DNA of 64,000 nt, taken from Phymorhynchus buccinoides. Lineage: Eukaryota > Mollusca > Gastropoda > Neogastropoda > Raphitomidae. Each line of letters opens with the position of its first letter. Position 1 is the first letter of the stretch. Under the pieces are notes generated by a model that was not told the origin of the DNA, did no database searches, and was given only the letters and a program-made list of their open reading frames with translations. Positions 1 to 12,272 of this stretch are shown here, piece after piece. The stretch is taken from assembly GCA_017654935.2 (NCBI GenBank), contig CM065698.1:42063239-42127238 (forward strand). Direction: 5' to 3'. A program made the translations under genes and the position numbers.

Positions 1-1055
1 GGCTTCACGTCTATGCCCGCACCTTGGTCCAAGAGTCGGGTTTCTATATGGCGGAGTTGCGGCAATATTTTAAGGATTCGTTGTAGTGAACTGTTTACAT
101 TGAGTCATTGTTAGTATCTATATTATTTCTACACATGAGCCTTGAAGCAAGAATCAAGTTTCTAAAATATGTCAGAATCACTACAATATCTAAAGGATTC
201 ATTGTAGTAAACTGTTACTATGATGTCATTTGTCATATTGTTAACACAGTGTCATTGTTTAAATTCTGGTTAGTGCTATGCTGATTTGACAGCTCTCATC
301 TATGTGCTTCATGTCTATGCCCGCGCCTTGGTGCAAGTCGGGTTTCTATATGGCGGAGTTGCGGCAATATCTTAAGGATTCGTTGTAGTAGACTGTGATG
401 TCATGTAGCTGTTCATTGTTTGTTTGTTGGCTGGTGTTATACTAATCTTACAACTCGCATCTATGTCCTTAACATCTACGCCCTTGCCTTGGTGCAAGAA
501 TCCGGTTTCTATATGGCGGAGTTGCAGCAATATATTAAGGATTCGTTGTAGTAGACTGTGATGTCATGTAACTGTTCATTGTTTATTTGTGACACAATGT
601 TTCTTGGTTGGTGTTATACTAATTTCACAACTCACGTCTGTGGACTTAGCATCTAAACTTGAGTCTTGGTGCGGGAATCGGCCTTCTATATGGCAGAATT
701 GCGACAATATCTTAAGGAATCTTTGCAATACACTGTTGATATAATTTCAAATAACTGTTCATTGTTTATTTGTGACACAATGTCATTGTTTTGTTTATTG
801 GTTTGGTGTTATAACTGATTTCACAATTCACGTCTGTGGGCTTAACGTCTGTACTTGAGTCTTGGTGCAAGAATTGAGTTTCTATATGGCGGAATTACAG
901 CAATATTTTAAGGATTTGTTGTAGTGAACTTTTCATTGTTTGTTTGTTAGGATTTCGACTATTTCTACACAAGAGTCTTGAAGCAAGAAGCAAGTTTCTA
1001 AACTTTGACAGAATTGCAGCAATATCTTAAGGATTCATTGTAGGAAACTGTGTCA
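1..1055. repeat. Degenerate satellite-like tandem array, units about 165-195 bp
   Basis: The core (CTTGGTGCAAG...TTTCTATATGGCGGA...CAATATCTTAAGGATTC) recurs near 30, 150, 330, 490, 670, 860 and 985. Units are diverged. The array resumes at 1901-2220 after two mobile-element insertions. Confidence 0.75.
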
Positions 1056-1151
1056 GTGTGTGTGTGTAAAGGTCAAAATATGCATTGTTAGTTTTTTTCT
1101 CTTTCCCCATGTGTGTGTGTAAAGGTCAAAATATGCATTGTTAGGTTTTTT

Positions 1152-1222
1152 TTCTTTCCCCATGGCAACACAGTGACACTCTGCTAATGATCACAGTGTT
1201 GTCATGGGAAAAGAGTGAAAAC
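1152..1222. repeat. Small palindrome with CCCCATGGCAACACAGTG arm
   Basis: Two arms of about 26 bases face each other. The same arm sequence heads the MITEs at 29733 and 36487. It is preceded by a direct duplication of a GTGTGTAAAGGTCAAAATATG unit at 1062-1150. Confidence 0.5.
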
Positions 1223-1335
1223 TAACATGTATTTCAACCTTTAAATGGAGTCATTGTGATTTCTGCAAACTATTTCTGCACAAGTCTTGAAGCAAGAATG
1301 GAGTTTCTGCATGCCAAATTTTGGCAGTATCTTAA

Positions 1336-1896
1336 AGGGGCACCCTGACAGATGAGTGTTTTGTAAGAAACACGTCGAGATCACCAGAAAACACCCTTTA
1401 CAGAGATCGCAACACTCACTTTGCTCTGGTTTCCTATAAATCAAACCGTCAAATCAGCGATTCCTCCTTGGCGGAGGTGCTGGAAGTCATTCTTTCACCC
1501 AAAGAGAAGGCGTGTGCCGTCTCTTTTCTAATGGCCGCCAAATCGTTTGCACAAAATGTTCGCAATACAAGTGTTTTTTTGTTTTTTGTTTTTTTAATTT
1601 TATACTGTTTATCTAATTGAGTTTCGCTCACAACAAAGGAAATAGCTCCAATTTGTTTTCCACTGCACTACAATTGTGTACAAAAAACGAAAACGCTTCA
1701 ACCACAATGAGTGACCTACACCCACCCCATCCAAAATGGCTACTTTCTCCGGCATCTCCGCCAAGGAGGAATCGCCATTTTGATGGTTTAATTTCCAGGA
1801 AACCAGAGCAAAGGGAGTGTTCCGATCCTTGAAAAGGCAGTCTTTCTGATGATCTTGACGTGTTTCTTGCAAAATCTCATCCGTCCGAGTCCACCT
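1336..1896. mobile_element. MITE with long inverted arms and TTAA target duplication
   Basis: 561 bp bounded by AGGGGCACC...GGTGGACT-type ends and flanked by TTAA on both sides. Removing it plus one TTAA restores the satellite sequence CAGTATC-TTAA-GGATTTG exactly, so this is a real insertion. TTAA choice suggests mobilisation by a piggyBac-type transposase; no transposase is present. Related copies at 4293-4849 and 23320-23875. Confidence 0.8.
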
Positions 1897-1983
1897 TTAA
1901 GGATTTGTTGTAGTATACTATGATGTCATATAACTGTTCATTGCTGATTGGTTGACACAATGTCATGTTTTGTTTGTTGGTTA

Positions 1984-2096
1984 AGGGCCAGCCACACGTC
2001 AGCTAAAATCGCACGACTGTATGAGACCAGTCAGAGACCACATGATCGAATCGTATCGTACAGTCGTGCGATTTTAGTTGACATGTGGCTGGCCCT
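1984..2096. mobile_element. 113-bp MITE with TTA target duplication
   Basis: Near-perfect terminal inverted repeats of about 37 bases (AGGGCCAGCCACACGTC...) around a short core. Flanked by TTA; the joined flanks (GGTTAGTGCTATACTG) match the satellite at about 268. The 3-bp duplication fits PIF/Harbinger-type elements. Confidence 0.75.
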
Positions 2097-2224
2097 TTAG
2101 TGCTATACTGATTTCACAACTCACGTCTATTGGCTTAACACATCTGCGATCGGGCATTGGTGCACAGATTGGATCATTTATGTGGCAAAATTGTGGCAGT
2201 ATCTTAAGGATTCGGGAAAGCGTA

Positions 2225-2575
2225 CTAACGTTGGATGTACACATCGTCCTAACGTGGAAAATACGTTTAGTCGTAACGTGGAATGTACGGTTGGGCCTAA
2301 CGAGGGGAAAGTCCCGTCCGTCCTAACGTGGAATGTACTCTTCGTCCTAACGTGGAATGTACAGGTGGGCCTAACGTGGGGAAACTCCCGTCCGTCCTAA
2401 CGTGGAATGTACGCTTCGTCCTAACGTGGAATGTACGGTTGGGCCTAACGTGGGGAAACTCCCGTCCGTCCTAACGTGGAATGTACGCTTCGTCCTAACG
2501 TGGAATGTACGGTTGGGCCTAACATGGGGAATCTCCCGTCCGCCCTAACGTGGAATGCACATTTCGTACATGCAG
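2225..2575. repeat. Minisatellite of CGTCCTAACGTGGAATGTAC units
   Basis: About twelve ~20-bp subunits in a higher-order pattern with TTGGGCCTAACGTGGGGAAACTC variants. Isolated inverted relatives lie at 2680-2930. Shorter inverted counterpart at 26225-26445. Confidence 0.8.
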
Positions 2576-2944
2576 TGTTTTAAAAAAACACCTCTACACA
2601 TGAAGAATCTACTTTGGTTCAAAACTGTTAAAGATTGCCATAAACAGTCAGCAACAAATTAAACAGTAATCAGTCTCTTTTTCCACGTTAGGACGATTTT
2701 TATTCCCAAGTTATTCCTGGGATCTATATGATCACTACATTGTCCGACAATGATTACTTTTTATGAACAAAAAGTTGCAATATGCCTAAACAAAAACAGC
2801 TGAGTTTTGTTTTCCACATTAGGCTGAACAGGAATTTTCCACGTTAGGACGAAATGCACATTCCAAGTTAGGGCGAAAGGGAGTTTTGCCACATTAGGCC
2901 CAATGGGACATTCCACATTAGAACAAAATGTATTTTAAAAATGC

Positions 2945-3137
2945 GTTCTGCTTTTACTGGAGTATTTGTTCGTATTCGTCCAGTTTGTTAATTACAATAT
3001 TGCAGTGTTATTAGTTATTAGTTTATATTCTTTAATTGTTGATAAATGTGTTTATTGTTGTTTTTCTTATGTGCACCTGACTGCAATTTCTCTGTTATGA
3101 GATAGTAAAGATGATTTGATTTGATTTGATTTGAAAT
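2945..3137 (+). mobile_element. Non-LTR retrotransposon 3' tail ending in (GATTT)n
   Basis: Ends with TGCAATTTCTCTGTTATGAGATAGTAAAGATGATTT followed by four GATTT units, the form of many LINE 3' tails. Inverted counterpart at 25638-25830. Family not assigned. Confidence 0.45.
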
Positions 3138-3410
3138 GTACAAGACGCCATTTTCCTTTCCACCTTAGGCCGATTTTGCACTTTTTCACATTATTCCACG
3201 GGTGCAAGAATTCCACGTTGGGTCCACATTATTCCAGGAACCCAAGGATTCATAATAGTAGAACAACGTTGTATCTTTGTCATGTCTTTATTTTCTTGCG
3301 GTTTAGTCGTCAAGTTTTCGAAAAAATAAGTTGCCACAATATCTTAAAGTTTCATTGTAACAAATGTGTTGTTGTAATGTAGCTTTGTTTTTTGTGTTGT
3401 GTTTGTATGT

Positions 3411-3455
3411 GTACACTCTGTGTGTGGGTGTGGGTGTGGGTGTGTGTGTGTGTAC

Positions 3456-3505
<50 letters not shown>

Positions 3506-3507
3506 CT
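3411..3507. repeat. (GT)n microsatellite
   Basis: Interrupted GT tract. Longer inverted counterpart at 25218-25376. Confidence 0.9.
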
Positions 3508-3815
3508 AAATGTGAAGCAATAGGATTCAGTGTCGTAGATTGCTGATCATGATATCTATGGCTCCATTTTCAATGCATTAGGTGCTTAAATGGACAGTAA
3601 ATGATCACGGTGTTGGCGAAACTTAACAGTATTCAAGCAGATACTTACACTTTAGTTACTGGTTATAATCATCACGTTACTCACCGTTCTACTCAGAGAG
3701 AATAGAGTGTTTGAATACGGCTTAATTGTCAATCTCAGACAAGGGTCTGTGCATTATTCCTATCACTTCTTGCACAGAGATAAGATCTAGTGGTGTTGTC
3801 TTGATATAATCTGTT

Positions 3816-4044
3816 CCCAGGGCTCCCAATCGTCCCGCAAAACAAGGGGTCCCAGGGACTCCTTCACGTACTGCATAGAGTGTCCTAGAGGCGGGATAGA
3901 GTGTCCCAGTGGCATTGCGAATGCTAAAAAGAATTTTTCTAGTGCATCCATGGGACCCCCTACACATTCTTTTAGAGGGTCCTTTAGAATGTTAGTACTT
4001 CATAGACCCCGAAATAGGGGTCCCTGGGAGCCCTGGTTCATCAT
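3816..4044. mobile_element. MITE-like repeat with CCAGGGCTCCCAGGGACCCC ends
   Basis: Ends are roughly inverted copies of each other (CCAGGGCTCCCA and GGGAGCCCTGG). An 81-codon frame across it and its left flank is conserved in the inverted copy at 24758-25003, but I find no protein similarity. Confidence 0.4.
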
Positions 4045-4099
4045 ACTTTTTTTCCAGAAATTTTCAAGTTTGACTATTATGTTTTTGAACTACAGTGCA

Positions 4100-4197
4100 C
4101 CCTCCCTTTTAAAATAAGACTCCCTCTATGATGTGACCCAAACATGTTTCACTGATTGTTTTCCCCCTTCATATCTGGACAACTGAGTGTCCACCTC
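4100..4197. repeat. Single unit of the 93-bp minisatellite
   Basis: One copy here, against seven exact 93-bp units in the inverted counterpart at 23972-24622. Confidence 0.8.
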
Positions 4198-4292
4198 CCT
4201 ATTAAGACCCATCCCAATAAAGACTTTTTTGACTGATTTTTCGAAGTCTTAATAGGGACGTTCCACTGTAATTCTTTTGTTTTGTTGTTTAA

Positions 4293-4849
4293 AGGGGCAC
4301 CCTGACGGATGTGTTTTTACAAGAAACACGTCCAGATCAGCAGGGAAACACCCTTTACAGAGGTCGCAACACTCACTTTGCTCTGGTTTCCTAAAAGTCA
4401 AGCCGTGGAAAAGGCGATTCCTCCTTGGCGGAGGTGCTGGAAGTCAAATTCTTTCACCCAAAGAGAAGGCGTGTGCCGTCTCTTTTTTAATGGCCGCCTG
4501 TGTTTAGACCATATCGTTTGCATGAACTTTTCGCAATACAAGCCTCTTTTTTTTTTTTCGAATTGTATACAGTTTATCTAAAGGAGTTTCGCTTACAACA
4601 AAGGAAATAGCTCCTTTTTGTTTAGTTTTTACTGCACTACAAAAAAAGAAAACGCTTCAACCACAATGAGTGACCCTCCCCATCCAAAATGGCTACTCTC
4701 TCCGGCATCTCCGTGAAGGAAGAATCGCCGTTTTGACGGTTTAATTTATAAGAAACCAGAGCAAAGTGAGTGTTCCGATCCTTGAAAAGGCTGTCTTTCT
4801 GGTTATCTCGACGTGTTTCTTGCAGAAACTCATCCGTCCGAGTCCACCT
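4293..4849. mobile_element. TTAA-flanked MITE, second copy
   Basis: 557 bp; same ends and internal structure as 1336-1896, flanked by TTAA at 4289-4292 and 4850-4853. Confidence 0.75.
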
Positions 4850-4853
4850 TTAA

Positions 4854-5233
4854 CCTTTACCGGATCATGCTTTTGACTACACAGACATGATGGCGGGGGT
4901 CTTCCACGACCCCCTACTCAGCAAAGAGCGAATTCCTAGGTGTTTATCCCTGTCCGGATGGCGGGGGTCTCCCACGACCCCTACTCAATGCACTGCAGTG
5001 CTCTTTAAAGTAGGGGTCGTGGGAGACCCCCGTCATCCGGACAGGTATATCAAATTTACTCGTCATAATTGTTTTTTTATTACGTCATTTATATTTTATA
5101 CACATTAATGAAATTTAACACACTTAAAGCCATTTACGGTTTTGACAAAGTCATCAAATTTCATGAAGATTGCTTAAATAGTTTTAGAGATATAACATGT
5201 TTTGTGTGTCAAGGGGTCGTGGGCGACCCCAGG
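4854..5233. mobile_element. Element with strong GGGGGTCTCCCACGACCCC hairpin
   Basis: Contains facing copies of CCTGTCCGGATGGCGGGGGT (about 4949-5044) around CACTGCAGTG. Bounded by TTAACC and GGTTAA, so possibly a second TTAA-type element abutting the previous one. Inverted counterpart about 22937-23310. Confidence 0.4.
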
Positions 5234-6007
5234 GTTAAGTGATGACAAATTTGTGTTGTTGTTTTCTGACCATGCATTTATATGTGTGTTTGTGTGCACG
5301 TGCTGCTGTGTAAAGGTTAAAAACCTGTGTGTTCTTAAGCATGTATTAAAAGTGGTCTAAAAGGGAGATGTGTTTATCATGTACACACGTTACTGATTCC
5401 AGACACAGTTGTTAAAGAACTACACCATTCCAAAGAAATTAAAATTATTATTTTTAGGATTCCTCTCTATCATATAGGGTGGAATCGTATTGCTATTGTA
5501 CTATTTCTTCTTTTTCTTTATATATCTGATTGTTAAATCGGGGTGGGTTTTTTGTTGTCTCAGTGAGTTTATTATTATATGTATAATATACATTGACATT
5601 TCTGAATAAAGATTTATTAAAAGTGTATGGTTTATATGTTTTGTATGCTTTACCTTTGTCTTTAAAACACACACACACACACACACACATACATATACAC
5701 ACATGCATGCACGAATGCACTCATGATCTGAACACAGACAAACAGTAGGCCTACACAGACGCACGCATACATTAACATGCTTATTTTCATGGATATTTTA
5801 CGCCATGATTGAAACTGCCCTGACTGTCCGACATTTGGGTACCTTCCTCTACGTTTGTTGCAATTTCCGACTATTGCCACGTCAGAACTTAAAAACGTCG
5901 GACTAGCGTGATGTAGGCCTACCGGTTAGTGGGGTAGTTATCCAATGTATAACTGACTCATGAAAAGATAACTCTCAGGTTTGAAAAAAAGAGTTAATGT
6001 AACCTAA

Positions 6008-6320
6008 ATGTGTCACGTTTAAAAGGGACATAACCAGTGTTTCTGTCCTCTCTACTCATATAGGGAAAAGGGACCGGATGCAAAGATATTCTAAAAGGGT
6101 AAGATGGATTACTTAAAAGCTCGGCGAACCGGGCTGATAGAGTTATCGTTAGTGCGGACGTGTACACTATTCACAGTGGAGGCTATCCAAAAACTCAGAC
6201 TGGAACTTGAACGGAGAATTCAACTGGCCTATCGATGTGTAAAATGTGTCACGTTTCAAAGGGACATAACCAGTGTTTCGATCTGTCCTCACTACTCATA
6301 TAGGGAAAAGAGACCGGATG
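6008..6320 (+). repeat. Two ~75-bp direct repeats 235 bp apart
   Basis: TGTCACGTTTAAAAGGGACATAACC...TATAGGGAAAAGGGACCGG at about 6010-6080 recurs at 6244-6320. Conserved in the inverted copy (21850-22150). Confidence 0.6.
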
Positions 6321-6583
6321 TTTATCTTCCCCTGTACAGTCTTTGCCGGATGTTAGTCTTTCTTTTCAGTGTCTTTGATCTAGTTTCTTTTAAGTATCCT
6401 TGATTACTTGACAACTGTTGTTTCTTGAGATAAATGTGTTAAAATTGTTGTTGACATTTTTGTTTGTCTGTTGTTTTTTTAACCCTCCACTGTCCCCGCC
6501 TTTCTTTTCGCGTTCTTTTATTCTTTTTTAATGATTTTTTTTTGGGAGGCAGCTCATCTTTTTTTTTTCCTTTTTTTTCCAAC

Positions 6584-6585
<2 letters not shown>

Positions 6586-6643
<58 letters not shown>

Positions 6644-6662
6644 TCTCTCTCTCCCTCCCTCT
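6586..6662. repeat. (CT)n microsatellite
   Basis: Nearly pure CT tract. Inverted counterpart 21500-21581. Confidence 0.9.
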
Positions 6663-7158
6663 CTTACATTTGTATGTGTGTGAACTACTACAATGGACAT
6701 TATTTTGTTGCGAACGTTTAGTGTTATTTTTTATACAAAAATGTCTGGGTTTCTGTCTGACCTAGTGTGTGGTGGTGTATTGACTCATTCATTCCGTTTG
6801 GTGTGCTGTTTATGAATGTGAGTGCGTGTGTCGACGTGTTCCGAGTAAGTATGACAATATGTACCGATAAAGACCCAAAAATTGTATACTTTAAATAAAT
6901 ACTGCTCGTCCTTCCATTTTTACCCCCCTTGTCCCGAAAATCGAAAATTACATGGACAAGGCCAAGTAGAGAAGGAAATAAAACAAACATGGAAAAAAAA
7001 ACCCACTCATAACAACGAGGAAAAAAAGAAAGAATCCTATACGAATCCACAATCTCCTAAATCAGAGGATCCCCCCGGTGTCAACCCTTGTAGTGAAAAA
7101 ACTACTACAAGGGAGACTAGAAGGACTCTAAGTGAAGAGATAGCTGATGTAGGGACGT

Positions 7159-7160
<2 letters not shown>

Positions 7161-7193
<33 letters not shown>

Positions 7194-7215
7194 CGCGCGT
7201 GTGTGTGTGCGTGGT
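7161..7215. repeat. (GT)n microsatellite
   Basis: GT tract directly after a GTAAGT motif. Inverted counterpart 20960-21004. Confidence 0.85.
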
Positions 7216-7465
7216 CTGTGTGTGATAACATATGTCTACATGCACGTGTGTTATGCTTTTGTACCTTCTTCTTACAATTATCAACTAACATGGAGAGGAC
7301 AAATGTTAACATAACATAATTATGTCTACAAAAAATATTTCCGGTTAAGAAATCCATCCAATACTTCCTTCTTATTTCGTTCTATCCATACATGCACATA
7401 ACAATCCAACACACCCTTTAAAAAAAACCTTAACACCCCAAAGAATATATACCTAACTAACAATA

Positions 7466-7679
7466 GGGGAAGACGGGGTAAAAAGCGCATGGGCGGGTAA
7501 GAAGCCCACCCCAATTATCTCATGAAATGAAGCGAATTTCAGTCTCATTTTGCCCATGAGACGAGCGTTAATGTCTAGCATTCGTCTCATGGGCAAATTT
7601 GACTGAAATTTTCTTTATTTCATGAGATAATTGGGGTGGGCTTCTTACCCGCCCATGCGCTTTTTACCCCGTCTTCCCC
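7466..7679. mobile_element. 214-bp palindromic MITE with TA target duplication
   Basis: Arms of about 100 bases begin GGGGAAGACGGGGTAAAAAG and are flanked by TA, as for Tc1/mariner-type MITEs. Other copies: 20495-20708, 50573-50777, and a disrupted one at 41110-41312. Confidence 0.8.
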
Positions 7680-7864
7680 TAGTGGTCGAAATACAAAAAT
7701 CAATAGATATACAAGAGCATATACTAATATGGATGGTTTTACATAAGGTACGAGGTGGATAGCTTTGTTTGTCTGTTTTTGTATCCGCCCACCATCATGA
7801 CATGGGGGTGAAGAGTCATGGGAAAGGGTTACACTGAGCTTACCTAAGTACTTTGCACAAGCTC

Positions 7865-8083
7865 AGTGACACTGACCACTGGTCAACCACATCAAAAAAT
7901 TTAAATTTGAACTCAATACACTAATTTGCAGCCAAACAGTGAAAATAGGCCAAAGTGACCACTGGTCAGTGACACTGACCACTGGTCAACCACATCAACA
8001 ATTGTTCATATGATCTCCTAATACACTAATTAGCATTCAAACGGTACAAATTACGCCAACGTGACCAGTGTCAGTGGTTAGAC
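7865..8083. repeat. Two tandem ~115-bp units (CAGTGACACTGACCACTGG)
   Basis: Adjacent imperfect units. Counterpart at 20090-20320 on the other strand. Confidence 0.65.
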
Positions 8084-8100
8084 AGAGAGAGAGAGGGGGG

Positions 8101-8137
<37 letters not shown>

Positions 8138-8140
8138 GGA
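8083..8140. repeat. (GA)n microsatellite
   Basis: Purine tract; much shorter in the inverted counterpart near 20070. Confidence 0.85.
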
Positions 8141-9833
8141 AGGACATAATTTCCCCACAGGAATCATTTCACTAGATAGTCGTAAATCCAAGCTACTATA
8201 TGATGAAAACCTTAGTATTACTACTAACTGCTGAAAAAAATAGTAGTCTTTTCATGTGTGTGTGTTTGTTCAGTTTCAGTAGCAGTGGTTTATTTAACGT
8301 CTGTTCACCATTGATGATATTAGACGAAAAATAATAGAAAACAGCAGTAATAAAGTAAATCTATAACTAATAATTATTACCGTATTCATAAGTAGGCCAA
8401 CTAAATGAAAGAACAATATTAACTAATTGAAATCAATGAAAGACATATCAAAGCAATTTTACAACTTCAGATGGAGCAACTTATTAGTTGCAATATTTAT
8501 GATGAAAGGGCTGGATTACCAATAATATTTGACTGACATTTTGAAAGTTGATAACGTCAACATATTTGTCTCTAGCTCTATACATTGGAGTTAAGATAGG
8601 ACATTCTATCAACAAAATGACGCATTGTGTGTGCGTGCGTGTGCGCGCGGGTTCATGTCTGTATGTATGTGTGTGTGCGCGCGCGTGCGTCACGTGCATG
8701 TGTCTATGTTGCAACACAACAACAGAAGAGAAAGAGAGGGGAGGAGAGAGAAAGAGAGCGGATTCTTTTGCAAAAGAAATGAAAGGGTGAAATGGCACTC
8801 CGGGTTTTTTCTCTCCATTACACAAAGGGCTGAATGGGAAAGGGACAATATGGACGTCACCAACCGTCCAAAACCAATATAGGCTATATATAGGTTCTAA
8901 TCAAAAGGCTGTTTTCACAATCAACTGCAAGAACTGTTGGTTCGGTTCCAAGAAGCACACACACACACACACCAGCACTAGGCCTACCTGCCAGTCGATC
9001 CAGTATAGGCCTACTTTCCAAACAAATCAGTCAACAGAAACGAAAAGGAAAGTTGTAAGCCCTAATACCGAAAAAACAACCATCAATGAAGTATTTTACG
9101 AGTAAGCACACGTACGTAGGCCTATTATCAACTTCGGTAACAAAGGTATTCCAGTCACATACCTGTGCTCACCTGTGAAGGCAAAACAACGTTTCTACCA
9201 CTCTCACAAGTCAAGTCAAGTCAAGTAAGCTGCTCAGTTTGTTTCGCAATCTTGTATTGAACTTTATTGACATGTTGCAGTCAGTTTTAGTCAAAGTGAT
9301 TCGCATTACAGGCCAACCACGTACGTTGAACAGTTAAGTTAGACTCTTATTTTTTCAAGCGGAGCAGACCACCTGCACAATCGTCATCATGTTGCACAAA
9401 AACAGAGGAGACAAAACACACAAAAACCGTTGTGTCTTCTTAAAAGCGATATTCTACAAGCACGTATAATAAATTAGCAAATGACATATTACATGTGTAG
9501 GACAATTAATTTTCGAGTCTGTTCAGTAAATTCGCGTGTCTTTCTAACTCTATGCCTGCGTAATACTACTAAAAACCGTAAACGTGCTAATTACTGAAGG
9601 TGAGTTTTCTAATAATCATTTACTTACTTATTTACACTGATTTATTTCTACTGGTTCTACTTTTTGATTCATTTGTTAGCATATTTATTTATCTATTACT
9701 TCGTTTCATATCTTTTAGGCACAACAGATGTCGGAAGAAAATGCCATTTCTGGTATGCGTATCACCCCCCCCACCCCTTTCTAATGCTGAACCCACTTCC
9801 CCCTACTGCCCGCGCGCAAACACACAAACTCTC
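8141..9833. other. No gene seen
   Basis: Holds a GT/GC tract (8625-8690), a possible SINE fragment (GGTTTATTTAACGTCTGTTC, about 8287) and a stretch (8796-9525) missing from the contig 2 counterpart near 19237. Confidence 0.5.
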
Positions 9834-10127
<294 letters not shown>

Positions 10128-10189
10128 TTTGTGCAAAATCACTTATGGAATAGATGATTGAAACACACACATACAACAACTATATAAAA

Positions 10190-10353
10190 TAAGGTGTACA
10201 GTGGTCCACAGAGGTAACGTAACGCCTTCGCTCATGCACAGTAAACCCGAGGGTAAGGTAAAGATGTGCCACCCCCCCTGCAAGTTCGTACCTCCGTACA
10301 GGGTATTTTTCCTCTCACTCTGCACTAGGCCTTAAATATGGTCCGAACGTGGA

Positions 10354-10384
<31 letters not shown>

Positions 10385-10615
10385 CGTGTGCCCATGCACT
10401 GTAGTTAGCACATGTTAAACCCAGTGGCAACGAAAAATTTGTCATTTGGTCAAAATTTACCACCACCCCCTTTCCTTCCTCATCAGTCACACACAAAAAT
10501 CGCATGCAAAAAAAAAATATATATAAAAATAATAATAATGTGTGGCGCGCCTCTGGCTGCCACGCATTCTTCAGGTGGGAACAAATAACCGAATTCACAG
10601 ATCAGAGACGTCTCA
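10190..10615 (+). mobile_element. tRNA-derived SINE
   Basis: Head resembles a tRNA A box (TGG..CAGAGGTAACG), followed by the conserved body CTTTCGGATGAGACGATAAACC, which is shared by all six copies in the window. B box degenerate here. Family not named. Confidence 0.55.
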
Positions 10616-11249
10616 ATACCAACTACCAAACACACACACACATAAGCACACACACACTCACTCACTCGCAACACGCACACGCGTACGCGCACACGCACAC
10701 CTAAGGCAGGCCATTTTTACAGGAAATCGATGGGTATAGGACTAGAGTACTTTCTAGGTATAGGACCGCATCAGACGCGAAAACGACAGACGATGACGAT
10801 ACAGATGCTATAATGTGAACTTTTCGTTCAATTTTGACACGAAAAGTACACCATAGGCCTAAACCTGGTTGGGATGAATGACTAAGGAATAAGTGGTTAT
10901 TCAATTTCAGGTGGTAATATGTAAAATTCGACCAATGAGAAACATAAGGAAGTAGATCCTTTTCTGATCAACCAATCAGAAAAACAGGAAGTCTGGCTTG
11001 ATAGTTAATTTTATTGTTAATTAACTTAATTGCAGTAAATAATAATTGAATATACATTGGAATGTTCTCTTTATGTTGTTGATCAGGAAATATACGAAAA
11101 TTGTAGTTTAATTCTGACTATAAGGTGTTCAAGTTTACATGTGTTGGAGAATTGACCAATAGATAATCAGGTCATTACAAGTCTTTGTTGGGTAGGCTAT
11201 ATAGGTTGTAACCTTAGGCCAAATCACTACAAAAAATGTTCAAATTCTG

Positions 11250-11275
11250 ATCGCTTCTCTGCCTTTTGGCTAAGA
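11250..11275 (+). ncRNA. U2 snRNA 5'-end fragment
   Basis: 26 bases match the conserved 5' end of U2 snRNA (ATCGCTTCTCGGCCTTTTGG...) with one mismatch (G to T), then sequence unlike U2 follows. Not a functional U2: branch-site recognition and Sm regions are absent. Confidence 0.65.
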
Positions 11276-11336
11276 CAGTGATTAAGGAACATAAATTTTT
11301 GTTTATAATCCTAGTTGGTTTGTTCAGCCCGTCATA

Positions 11337-11480
11337 CATAGCGAAAGCCGATACGCGACGCTAAACTGAACTTCCATCAAATCACTCTCTCTGACCTGCT
11401 ATCTCGATCACTACCTGTACATCCTCCTATTGGGAGTGATCATCCTTGTTGGGCTGTGTGTTCTGATGAGCTTGAAATAA
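11337..11480 (+). pseudogene. Decayed small membrane-peptide frame downstream of the U2 head
   Basis: Homologous to 17278-17421. This copy has lost the ATG (ATA) and has a frame-shifting indel near the middle, but keeps a hydrophobic C-terminal stretch (LLLGVIILVGLCVLMSLK) ending at TAA. AATAAA motifs follow at once. Confidence 0.3.
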
Positions 11481-11815
11481 ACACCAAAATAAACCACTCC
11501 ACGTGGCCCTGTGGTTAATTGGAGAGAAAGAGACCTCTAAGTTCCTTCCCCCTCCTCTACAACCCTGCAAAACCCCCTTACCCCCCTTTCTACCCTTCGA
11601 ACACATAGACTCCCTAAATTGTCATTATATAGACAGCACCATGTGGCACTTTACGTGAAATTGATTGACACAAATAGACAAAACAAACAACTATACCCGA
11701 AACCGAAACTGGCCAGCGAAATAAAAACTAGTCGGTTTCCAGGAAACTGTTTTTACCAGGATTAGGCCAAATAGTGCCCTGGTGAGTGGCGGGACACACA
11801 TACCAACACTAAGCG

Positions 11816-12035
11816 CGTTGCGCACACGCACGCAGCACGCGTACAACGCAGACACGCACACACACGTACAGACACACACGCACGCACGCACTGAACACAC
11901 GCTCGCGCGCGCGCGCACTCACGCACTACGCACACGCGCAACGGCACAGACAGCAACACACTGCACACACACATGCGCACTCAGACACGCACCACACGTA
12001 ACACCGCGCATTGCGCACCCACACATGCGTACCCA
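11816..12035. repeat. Alternating purine-pyrimidine CA/CG tract
   Basis: About 220 bases of CACGCA/GCGCGC type. Counterparts at 16715-16965, 51095-51335 and 57270-57505. Such tracts can adopt Z-DNA. Confidence 0.7.
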
Positions 12036-12272
12036 CGACGTTTTTTTTATTTTATTGTTTATCCCTCCTCCCGATCATAAGAGAGTCATATGGGACATTA
12101 ATCTTCATAAAGAAAAAAAAAGGTGCTTTACGTCCTCTCGTCTGGAACAGACACATAATTATGGGACATTTGTAGATACAAAGTGGTTTGGAACAATAGC
12201 TGAAGCAATACCCGGAGGCAGTGCACACCAGTAAAGTCACGATTTTTTGTAAACATCAATAGGTGTAGCGGT

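Noticed and set aside
6104..6403. 99-codon frame conserved in both arms
   Set aside because: Overlaps a non-coding direct repeat; conservation is explained by the recent duplication. No start context, splice site or domain.
11250..11500. Functional U2 snRNA gene
   Set aside because: Only the first 26 bases match; the remaining U2 structure and the Sm site are missing.
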